Of a DNA stretch of 64,000 nucleotides, positions 26,527 through 34,918 are shown one piece after another (the first letter of the stretch is position 1; every line of letters starts with the position of its first letter). The DNA is from Bryobacterales bacterium. GTDB taxonomy: Bacteria; Acidobacteriota; Terriglobia; Bryobacterales; Bryobacteraceae. The position numbers were made by a program, and so were the translations under genes. The notes beneath the pieces are model-generated. The model saw only the letters and a program-made list of their open reading frames with translations, did no database searches and was not told the origin of the DNA. The stretch covers positions 20,172 through 84,171 of the forward strand of contig PLRS01000116.1 of NCBI GenBank assembly GCA_003164035.1, given 5' to 3'.

Positions 26527-27540
26527 ATGGGCCGAAACGTTTCCCGCCGCCGGTTCGTGCAATCCACACTAGCCGCGGGCGTCCTCTCGGCGGCAGCGGT
26601 GCCGCACGCCCATATCAAGGTGGGCTTGTATAGCATCACCTATGGCGGCGTCTGGTACCGAGGCGATGCCCTTACTGTCGAGCAGGTCATCGGCCGTGCC
26701 AGGAAATTTGGGTACCAGGGCATCGAGATTGACGGCAAGCGCCCGCACGGCAATCCCCTCGACATGCCGAAGGCTCGCTGCCAGCAGCTCCGCAAGCTGG
26801 CCGCCGACCAAGGCATCGAGATCTACGCCGTTGCCGGCAACAACGACTTTAGCAGCCCCATTCCGGAGCATCGCGAGACCCAGTTGGTTTACCTTCACGA
26901 GCTTCTGCGTATGACCTCCGACCTTGGCGCGAAAACGGTGCGCATCTTTCTTGCCTGGCCTGGCGTCACTTTCTTACATGCTGGTGGCGGCAGCTATGAA
27001 GTCGCGCAGGCTGTTTGGAAGGCTGAGCACAAGGAGTCCACAGACGAGCAGACATGGGGCTGGTGCCGCCAGGCCGTCTTCGAAGCTGCTGCTTTTGCCG
27101 GTGATTACGGCGTGACGCTCGCGCTGCAAAACCATCCGCCCGTGATCAAAGGCTATGCCGATACGATCCGAATGGTGAAGGAAGTCGCTTCTCCCCATCT
27201 CAAGATCTGCTTCGATGCCCGCCTCGAGCACAGTCTGGACGAGCCCGCCGTTCGTAAGGCGGTCAACGAAGTCGGCGCGCTGCAAACGCTGTGGCATTTC
27301 GGCGGCGAATACGACCGCGGCCCGGATGGCATCACCGTCAAGGGCGATGAGAAAGCCTTCGCGGAAGCGCTGGGCCTGCACGACATCGGCTATCGAGGCT
27401 ACGCTGGATTTGAGCTGTGCCATCCGCTGCCAGTCGTCAACGGTCGGACGGTCGGCCTCGATTTCGTTGACAAAAACGCCCAACTCGCCGCCGAGTACAT
27501 GCGCGGCGTTCTGGCCCAAGCGGGCAAAATGGTAGGGTAA
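26527..27540 (+). CDS. Tat-exported sugar phosphate isomerase/epimerase-like TIM barrel
   Basis: 337 residues from ATG 26527 (GGAGG just upstream; another ATG at 26506 is possible). SRRRFVQSTLAAGVLSAAAV is a Tat signal. The body fits the AP-endonuclease-2/IolE-type barrel: KVGLYSITYGG, YQGIEIDGKRP, GAKTVRIFLAWPG, ALQNHPPVIKGY and KICFDARLEHS, then GYRGYAGFELCHPL. Metal-binding His/Glu/Asp residues appear present. The reaction is unknown; neighbours suggest uptake and conversion of a sugar or inositol-like compound. It diverges from the rest of the cluster. Confidence 0.82.
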   Translation: MGRNVSRRRFVQSTLAAGVLSAAAVPHAHIKVGLYSITYGGVWYRGDALTVEQVIGRARKFGYQGIEIDGKRPHGNPLDMPKARCQQLRKLAADQGIEIYAVAGNNDFSSPIPEHRETQLVYLHELLRMTSDLGAKTVRIFLAWPGVTFLHAGGGSYEVAQAVWKAEHKESTDEQTWGWCRQAVFEAAAFAGDYGVTLALQNHPPVIKGYADTIRMVKEVASPHLKICFDARLEHSLDEPAVRKAVNEVGALQTLWHFGGEYDRGPDGITVKGDEKAFAEALGLHDIGYRGYAGFELCHPLPVVNGRTVGLDFVDKNAQLAAEYMRGVLAQAGKMVG

Positions 27541-27756
27541 GCTTTCCGAACGGGCTGCGTCAGCCGCCGCAGTCCGCCGCGGGGGTTCGCGGCGCGGACG
27601 GAGGCGCCAGCGCCCGAGTTCGCGGCGAGCGCGGCGGGGGTTGACCGTACGGCGTCGAAGCGTCGCGCAACACCGCCCGGTCTATCAGACCAGCAATCCC
27701 CAGGCCCGAGCCATGGTGGAGCGAGACTTCGAACCGAATTTCCAGAACACGCTCCG

Positions 27757-28788
27757 TCATGACACATCCTCTGGGATAAAATCCCAAAGCTCTACGAGAT
27801 CTGCCGCCCTGGTGCTTCGAGCGGGACGGCCCTCCCAAGGCCCATTCCGAAAGGCAGGGGGAACCGACGAGCCGCCAGGCGGACCGAACACGCCATCGAA
27901 TAGCAGCCTGTGCTCAGGCTTCAACCGGCTGCAGAGTGTCCAGTATTGGACCCCGATTCCTCTTGGCCGAACGCACCAGTTCTTCGGCTCGCGCGCGAAA
28001 TTGCGCGATGGGAAATGATGGTGTGCCCGGTGTGCCCAAACAATGCCGGCGGAAAAGGAAAGCGCGGACCCAGCATCCGGCAGCGAAACGATGGATTCGC
28101 GATAGCTCTCCGCGAAGCTCCCTAGAAATGCGCCCGCCTCGTGGGCGGCCACGAACAGGATGGCGTCGTCGCCTCCGATCAGCATGATCTCGAAGGGGGG
28201 AGTTGGCGCCGGCTCATCGCGAGACGGAGAAATGACGGCGCATCCGCAGATAACGCCATGATGCACTGCGCTACGGGTCCGCCGGCTTAACTGGCGGTAA
28301 TGCTGTTTGGAGCGAGAGCCATGGTCACGTAGGTACTTTCCCAGGCGGTCCAGGTCCATGTAGATAAGCGCCACATAATTTTGCGGCTTGCTTTGCATGG
28401 CCAGCACCGAAAGATTTTTCAAATCGCCGAGTTTCGTGCCAGCTAATTCTTCAATTGAGTCAACGTAGCCCCCGCGCGCGCCGGCTTTTCGACGCAGGTC
28501 ACACGCGGTGCAGCAAAGCCTCGGCGAACCAGGTCACCGTGGCCTTGCCGCTCTTCTCCACAAAAGCCTGCTCCACCCTACGGCAGTAGGCTTCGGCAGC
28601 GAACTGATCGGCGAATTGGATCAGGGCCGTCCCTCCACCAGCCGAGGTGGCTTCCCAGGGGCCGTGTGAGTCGTCGAGCGTTGGCTTATCCGTGATGATA
28701 GGCCGTGCCGGCTCGGTCCAATCCACATTGCCTGAACCAGGAAGCAAGCGGAGCATCTCGACCTCGTTCAACTCGCGCTCGATGTCAG
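27757..28788 (-). pseudogene. Cas10/Cmr2-like palm-domain protein, frameshifted and lacking its N-terminus
   Basis: The upstream frame (28499-28788) gives RPIITDKPTLDDSHGPWEAT, GGGTALIQFADQ and TVTWFAEALLHRV. After a 2-base loss in a GTGT tract (about 28497-28503) the next frame continues CDLRRKAGARGGYVDSIEEL, then YVALIYMDLDRLGKYL and EIMLIGGDDAILF, and SFSAGIVWAHRAHHH. GGDD with a preceding DLD and an SAGIV.AH strand is the palm-2 signature of Cas10/Cmr2 relatives. The N-terminus is replaced by an M56 fragment, and the end (GGSSVPPAFRNGPWEGRP onward) looks unrelated. No other cas gene or array is nearby. Nonfunctional as read. Confidence 0.6.
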
Positions 28789-28875
28789 ATTCACCAGGTA
28801 ATGGCGGCGCGCGATATGGGCCAGCTCATAGATCAGGATAGACTCTACCTGCGCGGTCGAGAGGCCCGTCAGCAG
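28788..28875 (-). pseudogene. Fragment of an M56/BlaR1-type sensor peptidase
   Basis: About 29 residues, LLTGLSTAQVESILIYELAH followed by IARRHYLVNL. This is the zinc-site helix region of BlaR1-like M56 peptidases (normally HELAHIRRHDYLVNL). The first His is Tyr here. It is joined directly to a BlaI fragment on one side and the Cas10-like fragment on the other. Confidence 0.6.
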
Positions 28876-29008
28876 TCCGGTCGCCCGCCAGTTGCGATTG
28901 GGTCCATTCGCGCGGGCGGCTGACCTCGTAAATACGCGCGCGCTGCTTTTCGTTGCGCCGCACCAGCCCTTTTTCGCCCATGATCTCTCGCAGATCGCCG
29001 AACTGCTG
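28876..29008 (-). pseudogene. Fragment of a BlaI/MecI-type repressor
   Basis: LREIMGEKGLVRRNEKQRAR followed by IYEVSRPREWTQSQLAGD matches the wing and linker of BlaI family repressors (MxEKGLVxRxxxxRxxxY). The N-terminal recognition helices and the C-terminal dimer helix are missing. BlaI and BlaR1 are usual neighbours, so this and the M56 piece are probably the shrunken remains of one blaI-blaR pair. Confidence 0.6.
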
Positions 29009-29381
29009 GAGGGGGAATTCAACAGGTGGGCGTCGTCCTGCGAGCCCTTTCGCTACGCCAGCTTGCCGACGGCTTCAGTGCGCCAGGTCGCCCAGGCACT
29101 TCCTCTTACAGCCAAGGCGGTTCGCGTGGAACGCGGATCGAGGATGCGAACGGTAATGAGGGCGCAGATGAGGTCGCGAATATTCCCGCTTTCGGCCCCC
29201 GAAGCCGCGTTCTCGTTCACTTCCAAAACACTATCCCGAAGAATGGCCCCGATTTCGGCGCTTGACTAATTGGCCAATGGTTCTTCTTGCTGGAGTGCCG
29301 CCAGATTGTTCACCTTGTGGTCCGGCGTTTTCCAGCTCTGGGCGGCTTACGCGCCACTCGGAGAAAGGCCGCATTTGGGTG
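29009..29381. other. Decayed stretch without a recognisable gene
   Basis: On the minus strand at 29064-29267 a short frame (SGNIRDLICALITVRILDPR then STRTALAVRG) has protein-like composition but no clear start and no known family. The rest shows nothing. Confidence 0.3.
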
Positions 29382-29903
29382 TCACGGGCCGGAAGTCGGG
29401 TTGGGGGAGATCACCCCTGCGCAGGGGAGCATAGAACTGGGCCGCTTCCCCCCGAAACTTGACGGTGCATAATCAACTCCCGCCGCGCTCGCCCGGGACG
29501 TCGGGTGGTAGCGATCATCTGAAAACGTAGATGTTTGGACTTTGGCCGGGCCGGGGTTGTCGAGGATGTCGCGGAGTTTGAGGCGCAGGTACGGGAGATA
29601 CCCGCCGGGAACAGGGTGCTCCCGGAGTTCCTCAATGACGGGTTGGAAGTAGGCCAGTGAACGAACTCGTAGCAGCGGCGGCACATCGGTGGGCCGCGTC
29701 CTACGACGGAGGCAGCCCAGCAAGAGCGCCGTCTCGACCCCTTCGAGGGGAACGCCGCGGTCAAACCAGGTGCGAGCCTGGCGTTAATCGGGAACGCTGG
29801 CGCGCAACGGTGTGTCAGGCAGGTCTACGTAGAGAGTCAGCACCGCGCTGAGGTACAGCGCGGGGTTGGAGTTGGGCTCCAGGATCGAAACGGCGGGAGT
29901 CAT
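29382..29903 (-). pseudogene. Conserved ORF downstream of istB, interrupted by a stop codon
   Basis: Begins at ATG 29903 (GGAGAAAGAA ahead, ATGA overlap with the istB end): [20 protein letters not shown] ... LPDTPLRASVPD, then TAA at 29784-29786. The same frame continues RQARTWFDRGVPLEGVETAL and RVRSLAYFQPVIEELREHPV. The continuity on both sides of the stop points to a single nonsense change (for example CAA to TAA). I do not recognise the family. Position suggests an accessory ORF of the element or a passenger gene. Confidence 0.55.
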
Positions 29904-30316
29904 TTCTTTCTCCGACGCGCTGCGGTTTCCTGCTCGCTTTGGCGCACCCGGCAACTCTCGCCTTCGAGGGCGGTGACGTTGGCGTGATGGAGCCAACGAT
30001 CCAGCAACGTCACTATACACGTGGCGTTGGGAAAGACTTCGTTCCATTCTTTGAACGGACGATTCGTAGTCAGGAGGACTGGCTTTCGTTCATATCGAAG
30101 TCGGCCATGGGCTTGAACCTTTTGATGCCGCTGATCCGCAGGCGGCGTTCCAGGCTGCGACGTGAGCGTTCAGTGGCTTCTGCCTTGGCGATCTCTTTGA
30201 TCTGATGAGCGGAGCAACGGGCCCTGGTGGCACGCGCGAGGAAGTCATCCAACTGCGCGGGCAGGGCGCAAGCCGATCTGCTTGAGTTGAGAGGCGAGAC
30301 TATTGTTCGTCATCAT
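29900..30316 (-). pseudogene. istB: istB (IS21-family ATPase helper), internally deleted
   Basis: The start MMTNNSLASQLKQIGLRPAR breaks frame after a 2-base loss (CGCC in place of CGCGCC) and continues QLDDFLARATRARCSAHQIK, then [20 protein letters not shown]. At about 30085 the sequence jumps to the C-terminal [20 protein letters not shown] and RLHH-like end. The Walker A/B ATPase centre, over half the usual 245-260 residues, is gone. Confidence 0.8.
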
Positions 30317-30720
30317 GGTCGGTGTCTTGCGTGCGGGCGAGTTCATCGCAGGTCTCCAGATCGTGAGGGCGGATATCGAGCGACTGAGCTTGCGGATGGT
30401 GGCTGAGATCGAGGCTAAGCGGTGTAGAGCGAGGTTGCCGGCGCAGCAGAAGAGCCACGGAAGAGGCAGGTGGAGTGCCGCGTTGAGATCGAAGCGAACA
30501 TAGATAGTCTTGCGCGGGCGTATGGCCTCGATCCGGTCGGTGGAGAAGGCGTGCAGCGCAGGAGGCAGCAATGCAGGAATGGTTCGCGGAACTGCGGACG
30601 CAAGCGGGCAACGGTGCGCCGCAACTGCACCACGCTACCGCTGTAGCCGCGGTCGCGAATCATCTGGTAGATGCGCGTGGCGCGCAGGCGCGGATGTCGA
30701 TCGCAGAACAGGATAGCGGC
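30300..30720 (-). pseudogene. istA: istA (IS21-family transposase), internally deleted
   Basis: An N-terminal helix-turn-helix piece, RHPRLRATRIYQMIRDRGYS then GSVVQLRRTVARLRPQ (about 30570-30720), is joined to the C-terminal beta-barrel piece DRIEAIRPRKTIYVRFDLN (about 30483-30545) and a tail LDIRPHDLETCDELAR in a further frame. The DDE catalytic core is absent. With istB it forms an immobile IS21 remnant; no terminal inverted repeats were identified. Confidence 0.75.
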
Positions 30721-30744
30721 CGGAAGCCCGCTAATCAGGGGGTT

Positions 30745-31281
30745 CGTGATGTTGTTCCGGAACCCAATAAAATCGGGGCTTCCACGCCCTATGACTTCAG
30801 CGGTAAGAATCTGACGCCCTAGGGCGGACTGCTGCCGGTGATCACCATGCTGGAGAAACTCGGATTCCAGTCCGGCGCCGGAAACCTGATCAAAGAGGCG
30901 AACCACGATGCCGGGCTGGCGGCGCATCCGTCAGGCCGCTTTGACGTAAACGGCAATCACTTGCCGTTGGCCATGCTGGCGTACAACCTGAACTGCTGGC
31001 TGATGCTGTTCAACCGCGAGCCGCAGGCCGACGCCACCGAACTGAGGCACACGACTCTGGCGACCTCGCGGCTTCGCTTCCTGTACGTGGCGGCCAAAAT
31101 CTGGCGCCGCGCCGGCCGCACTGGAGTGAGCTACAGCGATCACTACGAGGAGAAAGGTGTGTTGGAGCGGCTGATGGATCGGCTGCGCAGGATTGCGCCG
31201 CGCGCGCAGGGCTATGCGCCGGTGATGCTGCCAGCCTTGCGCTGCATGGACCCCCCGCCGGGCCTGCCGCGCTGTGCATAG
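30745..31281 (+). pseudogene. IS1380-family transposase, internally deleted with a premature stop
   Basis: STPYDFSGKNLTP, then TAG at 30820-30822 (family has Tyr), then GGLLPVITMLEKLGFQ is the N-terminus. It fuses straight to the C-terminal NLIKEANHDAGLAAHPSGRF, LAMLAYNLNCWLMLFNRE and RTGVSYSDHYEEKG. Most of the roughly 450-residue DDE transposase is missing. Plus strand, opposite to the IS21 remnant. The following 31282-31450 holds no gene. Confidence 0.78.
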
Positions 31282-31450
31282 AAGTTTATGCGCGGCTCGC
31301 AAGCGCAACGAAGCAAGTCACTTCGGCGCGGGCCGTGGCGGGAACGGACTCTGGGGGAGGACGGTGAAACAGCGAAAATCGACCTGACCTATTCAATCCG
31401 AGCGAACCTCTGCGGTTGAGGAAGGGATAGCTCGCAGCACCAAATTCGCG

Positions 31451-32233
31451 TCAGGAGCCGGCCAGGGCGGCCTTGAATCGGCCCCAGCTCAGGAGGCTTC
31501 TCCGGCGGGGCAGGTGGGTACCAGCCACTACCTGATCGCCGGAGATTACAGCGCGAGGATTGATCGTGAACAACGATTCCGCGACGCCCTCGCCGTACTC
31601 GACGGCAACCGCTCGCATGGCGGAGTCGAGAAGCGGAGGCCGCTTTTGAGTGTCGTGAGCGTCGGAAGCAACGACGTGTACGATGCCGAGGCCGAGCAGC
31701 CGCCGCGCTCGATTTCGGGCTTTGTCTCTGAAATCCCCGGACAATGATTGAGCTGTGACCTGGACCAAACACCCCATTTCGCACCATTCCGACAGTGTTT
31801 CGGTCATGCGATCGAGCAGCGGGTTTAGCTCTGGGTGGACAATGATCGGGACCATTCCCGCCTGCAACAGCATGGAAAGGATCCCAGTAGTCGTTTTAGG
31901 GATGGAGGAGTTCGAAAGTTCGACGAGCAGGTACTGGAGGTTGTTGATTGTGTACCTGGTGGGGTGGTCGAGAGCATCCTGAACGGACTCAAGGGTAAGG
32001 TGAAGCTCGCAGCCGGTGTGGATTGCCGGAACCGGTCCCACGGCATTGCGAAGTTCGGCGAGTTTCTCTAAAACGATTTGCGGGTGGAAGGCGAATCGGG
32101 AATTGCCGTGAGGCGTGGCGACCAGGTCCGTTGTGCCTGCTTCGGCGGCCATCGAAACCATTCCGACCGCTTCCTGAAGAGTTCCGGCACCGTCATCCAG
32201 GCTGGGCAAAACGTGAGTGTGGATATCAACCAT
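31451..32233 (-). CDS. CpsB/CapC-type PHP tyrosine-protein phosphatase
   Basis: 260 residues. The PHP metal sites are DIHTHVLPSLDDG at the start, ATPHGNSRF (about residue 40), GCELHLT, IIVHPELNP and VVASDAHD. In Gram-positive and many other capsule loci, this family dephosphorylates the tyrosine autokinase (here the Wzc-like protein at 60602) and so controls chain length and export. It is the last gene of the EPS locus, 28 kb from the kinase but on the same strand. Confidence 0.88.
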   Translation of the reverse strand: MVDIHTHVLPSLDDGAGTLQEAVGMVSMAAEAGTTDLVATPHGNSRFAFHPQIVLEKLAELRNAVGPVPAIHTGCELHLTLESVQDALDHPTRYTINNLQYLLVELSNSSIPKTTTGILSMLLQAGMVPIIVHPELNPLLDRMTETLSEWCEMGCLVQVTAQSLSGDFRDKARNRARRLLGLGIVHVVASDAHDTQKRPPLLDSAMRAVAVEYGEGVAESLFTINPRAVISGDQVVAGTHLPRRRSLLSWGRFKAALAGS

Positions 32234-32313
32234 GATCTGATGCCTGGCTGCTGACAGCCAGCGAAAAACGGGGCCGGCTGTGGAGACCTGGCCCCGACAA
32301 GGGAAAGGTACAG

Positions 32314-33210
32314 CTAGCGGCTCACCGTAGCATCACCACCGCTGAATGTGCCAGCAGCAGCAAGACCGCCGACGGTGCCGGCAGCGGCTACGGCTGTTCC
32401 ACCGACAATGATGGCGGTGGTGGAAATACCAGCAGCCGCGCCGGCGCCCGCCGCCGCTGCGCCGGCCGCGCCGGCCGCGGCGCCAGCAGCAGCCCCGGCA
32501 GCAACAGGCGACGCTGTTGCGACGGCGACTACTTCGGTCGCACCCGCGGCGGCCGTTTCACCGGGAACTACCGAACCGGTGACGTGGATCTGCTTCCCAA
32601 CGAGTTTCTTGAGATTGGATCCTGTGAGCTCGACGGTGACTTTAGTAGTGCCGTCGGTGAGGAAGAACTTGCCGTCCTTCATCGTGAGAGTACCTGTAAG
32701 TACGGCTTTATTCCCACCAACAGCCTGTACCTGTAAAGCCGTTCCCGAAAGAACGCGTGCAACCAACATTCCCTGCTGGTTGCGAATTTCGGCGTTCCCG
32801 GCAATTGCGACAACCTTTACTTGCTTCTGGTTGTCAACTGCAACCCGTACGTGGGCTCCGGAATCCCAAGCGCCAATTTGGAAGTTGCCGGTTTCGAGAC
32901 GGTAGTTCGACATGTGATTGAGGTCTGCCATGCCGCTGGTAAGCACCAGGCGATCCTGGTAGATCCTGGCTTCTGAGCTGGATGCCAGCGTGAGGCGTTC
33001 TCCGCCTTTCAGACTGACATCGGACGAGGTGGCGGTGGTCCGGACGGAAGTACCGTCCAGAATGGTGGCCGTGCCCGGCACGGAAGCATTATTGACGAAA
33101 AACGCTCCACGGGACTGTGCCACTCCAATGACAGGAGGGGACGCCGAGAGCGACAGAATGCTTCCGCAGACGAGCCCTAACCACAGGGATCTGCGAACAA
33201 TCTTAATCAA
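32314..33210 (-). CDS. Exported FecR-like protein with Ala/Gly-rich C-terminus
   Basis: 298 residues, signal peptide MIKIVRRSLWLGLVCGSILS. Residues 30-165 resemble a FecR-type beta domain: GGERLTLASSSEARIYQDRL, RLETGNFQIGAWDSGAHVRV and VVAIAGNAEIRNQQG. Residues about 225-290 are almost only Ala, Gly and Thr (GAAAGAAAGAAGAAAAGAGA), possibly a hydrophobic or membrane-inserting tail. A FecR fold often reads or binds envelope polymers; function here is unknown. Directly downstream of the M48-like gene. Confidence 0.65.
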   Translation of the reverse strand: MIKIVRRSLWLGLVCGSILSLSASPPVIGVAQSRGAFFVNNASVPGTATILDGTSVRTTATSSDVSLKGGERLTLASSSEARIYQDRLVLTSGMADLNHMSNYRLETGNFQIGAWDSGAHVRVAVDNQKQVKVVAIAGNAEIRNQQGMLVARVLSGTALQVQAVGGNKAVLTGTLTMKDGKFFLTDGTTKVTVELTGSNLKKLVGKQIHVTGSVVPGETAAAGATEVVAVATASPVAAGAAAGAAAGAAGAAAAGAGAAAGISTTAIIVGGTAVAAAGTVGGLAAAGTFSGGDATVSR

Positions 33211-33257
33211 TTCACTACTCCTTTGCTAGATTTCAGCGGAAGCGCTGAGCCGGCGCT

Positions 33258-34898
33258 TCACTTGGTCGGCGCCGGATCCTGGTCCCTCGACCGCCCGTCG
33301 GTGCGGGAGAGATATATCATGAATGGCGTGATTTCAAACGGCAGCTTGTCGCGAGCCGAGATTAGCGGAACCGCCTTCGCCTTGGCGAGCGCAATCTCGT
33401 TCGTCCACGGGTCCAGGTGCACGCGGGAGCCCAGCGGAAGAGCGACGATCTGTTCCAGTTTTTCCTGATCGGGTGCCGGCGCCTGTTCAGCCAAAGCACC
33501 CAAACGCGCCCGGTTCGTCGCACTGGCTAATTGATTGCCGAGGTTGGCCCGGATCAAGCTCGGCAACTGGGCCGCACGGCTATCGAGCGCCTTCATAAAT
33601 AATCCGGCGTTGGCCAGGTTGGCTTTGTAAGGCGATTTTGAGATCAGCTCAACTGCTTTAGCGCCGGCGGCTGCGATTTCCGGTTCGGGGCGCGTAAGCT
33701 GCAGATTCCGCAACAACTCCCCCTCTCCCAGCATGGTTTGGTCCGAGAATGCGAAGTGGGTATCGGTGCGATGGCCTAACGCGATGTGGGCCAGTTCGGT
33801 CGCCAACACCATCGCAAGGCTGGCTTCGTCCGGCAACACGTCGATTAGCCCGCGGCTGATCACTATGGTTTGGCCGACTGAAAATGTCTCGAGCGGCGTG
33901 GTGAGCAGGACGCGACATTTTGCATCGACACCAAGACTATTGGTGACGATCAAATTGTTGACAACGGTATTGAGAATTTCATCGACCGGACCTGCGGGCG
34001 CCAAGAGACCGGATTTCTGCAGACGCTCGAGGATATTGGCTTCGGCCTGGCGTTCCCACGAGCGCTGGCTCTCGAGCGGCGAGATCTCCACAGGTTGCGA
34101 CCGGTCTTCGACGGGTTTTTCGGCTTCGATTGCGATGGAAGCCAACTCCTGCAGTTTATCGCTCGTCGAGACGCGGTATCCCCAGAGACGCGTTTGCGCC
34201 TTGAATCGCGGCATCCCGTTGTTCTTCTCACTGCTCCCGGATTCTTCTACATAGATGAAGGCGGGCACCCACCGGCCGGCAGTCACGTGAATGCGCCAAC
34301 TATCGAAGTGGAAGTACATGCGAGAGGCGGAGCCGTTGGTATAAATGCCGTTGAATCGCACAATACGAAGCTCCCGATCCTCCACCCAGATTCGGCCTTT
34401 GAACCTTCCCGCTGCCTTCTTATCGATAGGGGCGACATCGAAAAGTAGGCAACGCACCTCGCCGAGGAATTCCCGTCGCACAAATTCGATCTGGTATCTC
34501 CGGCGGCCGAGCCCGTCGGCGTCCGGTAACACCATCTGGGCGAAACCGGTGGGTACGAAAACGGTGGAACGGTTTCTCAGAAAGAATATGGTTCTCTGGC
34601 CTTTGGACGGTTCACTGTGAGCCGCCATGGGCGTGTACTCAAGACCTTTAGAAAAATCAAGCTGCCCCAGAAAGTAATGATCCCGCACCACTTGTCCGCT
34701 GTCGCTTGTGGGATCGGGGGTCTCCTGAATGTAGGTCTCCAGGATTGCGCTGTGGGTTCGCAGATCCTGGACGAACTGCTCTTCCTGCTGCGTAATGCGA
34801 TCGAGGAGCTTATCAACGACTTCGCGCTCGTCGGCGGCGTGAGCGGTCAAAGCAAGAAGCGGCATGAGGAGGAGCCAAGTGTGATCAATATTTCGCAT
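33258..34898 (-). CDS. Exported M48-like metallopeptidase with altered HExxH
   Basis: 546 residues with a signal peptide (MRNIDHTWLLLMPLLALTAH). An N-terminal beta-rich domain (residues 60-260) precedes a peptidase-like domain with MVLATELAHIALGH near residue 370. M48 enzymes carry HELxH here; the first zinc ligand is Thr (codon ACC), so zinc binding and activity are doubtful. FSVGQTIVISRGLIDVLPDE upstream is typical of the family. Located between TonB and the FecR-like gene at the end of the EPS locus. Possibly a pseudo-enzyme or scaffold. Confidence 0.7.
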   Translation of the reverse strand: MRNIDHTWLLLMPLLALTAHAADEREVVDKLLDRITQQEEQFVQDLRTHSAILETYIQETPDPTSDSGQVVRDHYFLGQLDFSKGLEYTPMAAHSEPSKGQRTIFFLRNRSTVFVPTGFAQMVLPDADGLGRRRYQIEFVRREFLGEVRCLLFDVAPIDKKAAGRFKGRIWVEDRELRIVRFNGIYTNGSASRMYFHFDSWRIHVTAGRWVPAFIYVEESGSSEKNNGMPRFKAQTRLWGYRVSTSDKLQELASIAIEAEKPVEDRSQPVEISPLESQRSWERQAEANILERLQKSGLLAPAGPVDEILNTVVNNLIVTNSLGVDAKCRVLLTTPLETFSVGQTIVISRGLIDVLPDEASLAMVLATELAHIALGHRTDTHFAFSDQTMLGEGELLRNLQLTRPEPEIAAAGAKAVELISKSPYKANLANAGLFMKALDSRAAQLPSLIRANLGNQLASATNRARLGALAEQAPAPDQEKLEQIVALPLGSRVHLDPWTNEIALAKAKAVPLISARDKLPFEITPFMIYLSRTDGRSRDQDPAPTK

Positions 34899-34918
34899 CG
34901 GTGATTCTTTCTTATCGG

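Noticed and set aside
27541..31300. CRISPR array near the Cas10-like fragment
   Set aside because: No regularly spaced repeats were found by eye here or elsewhere in the window.
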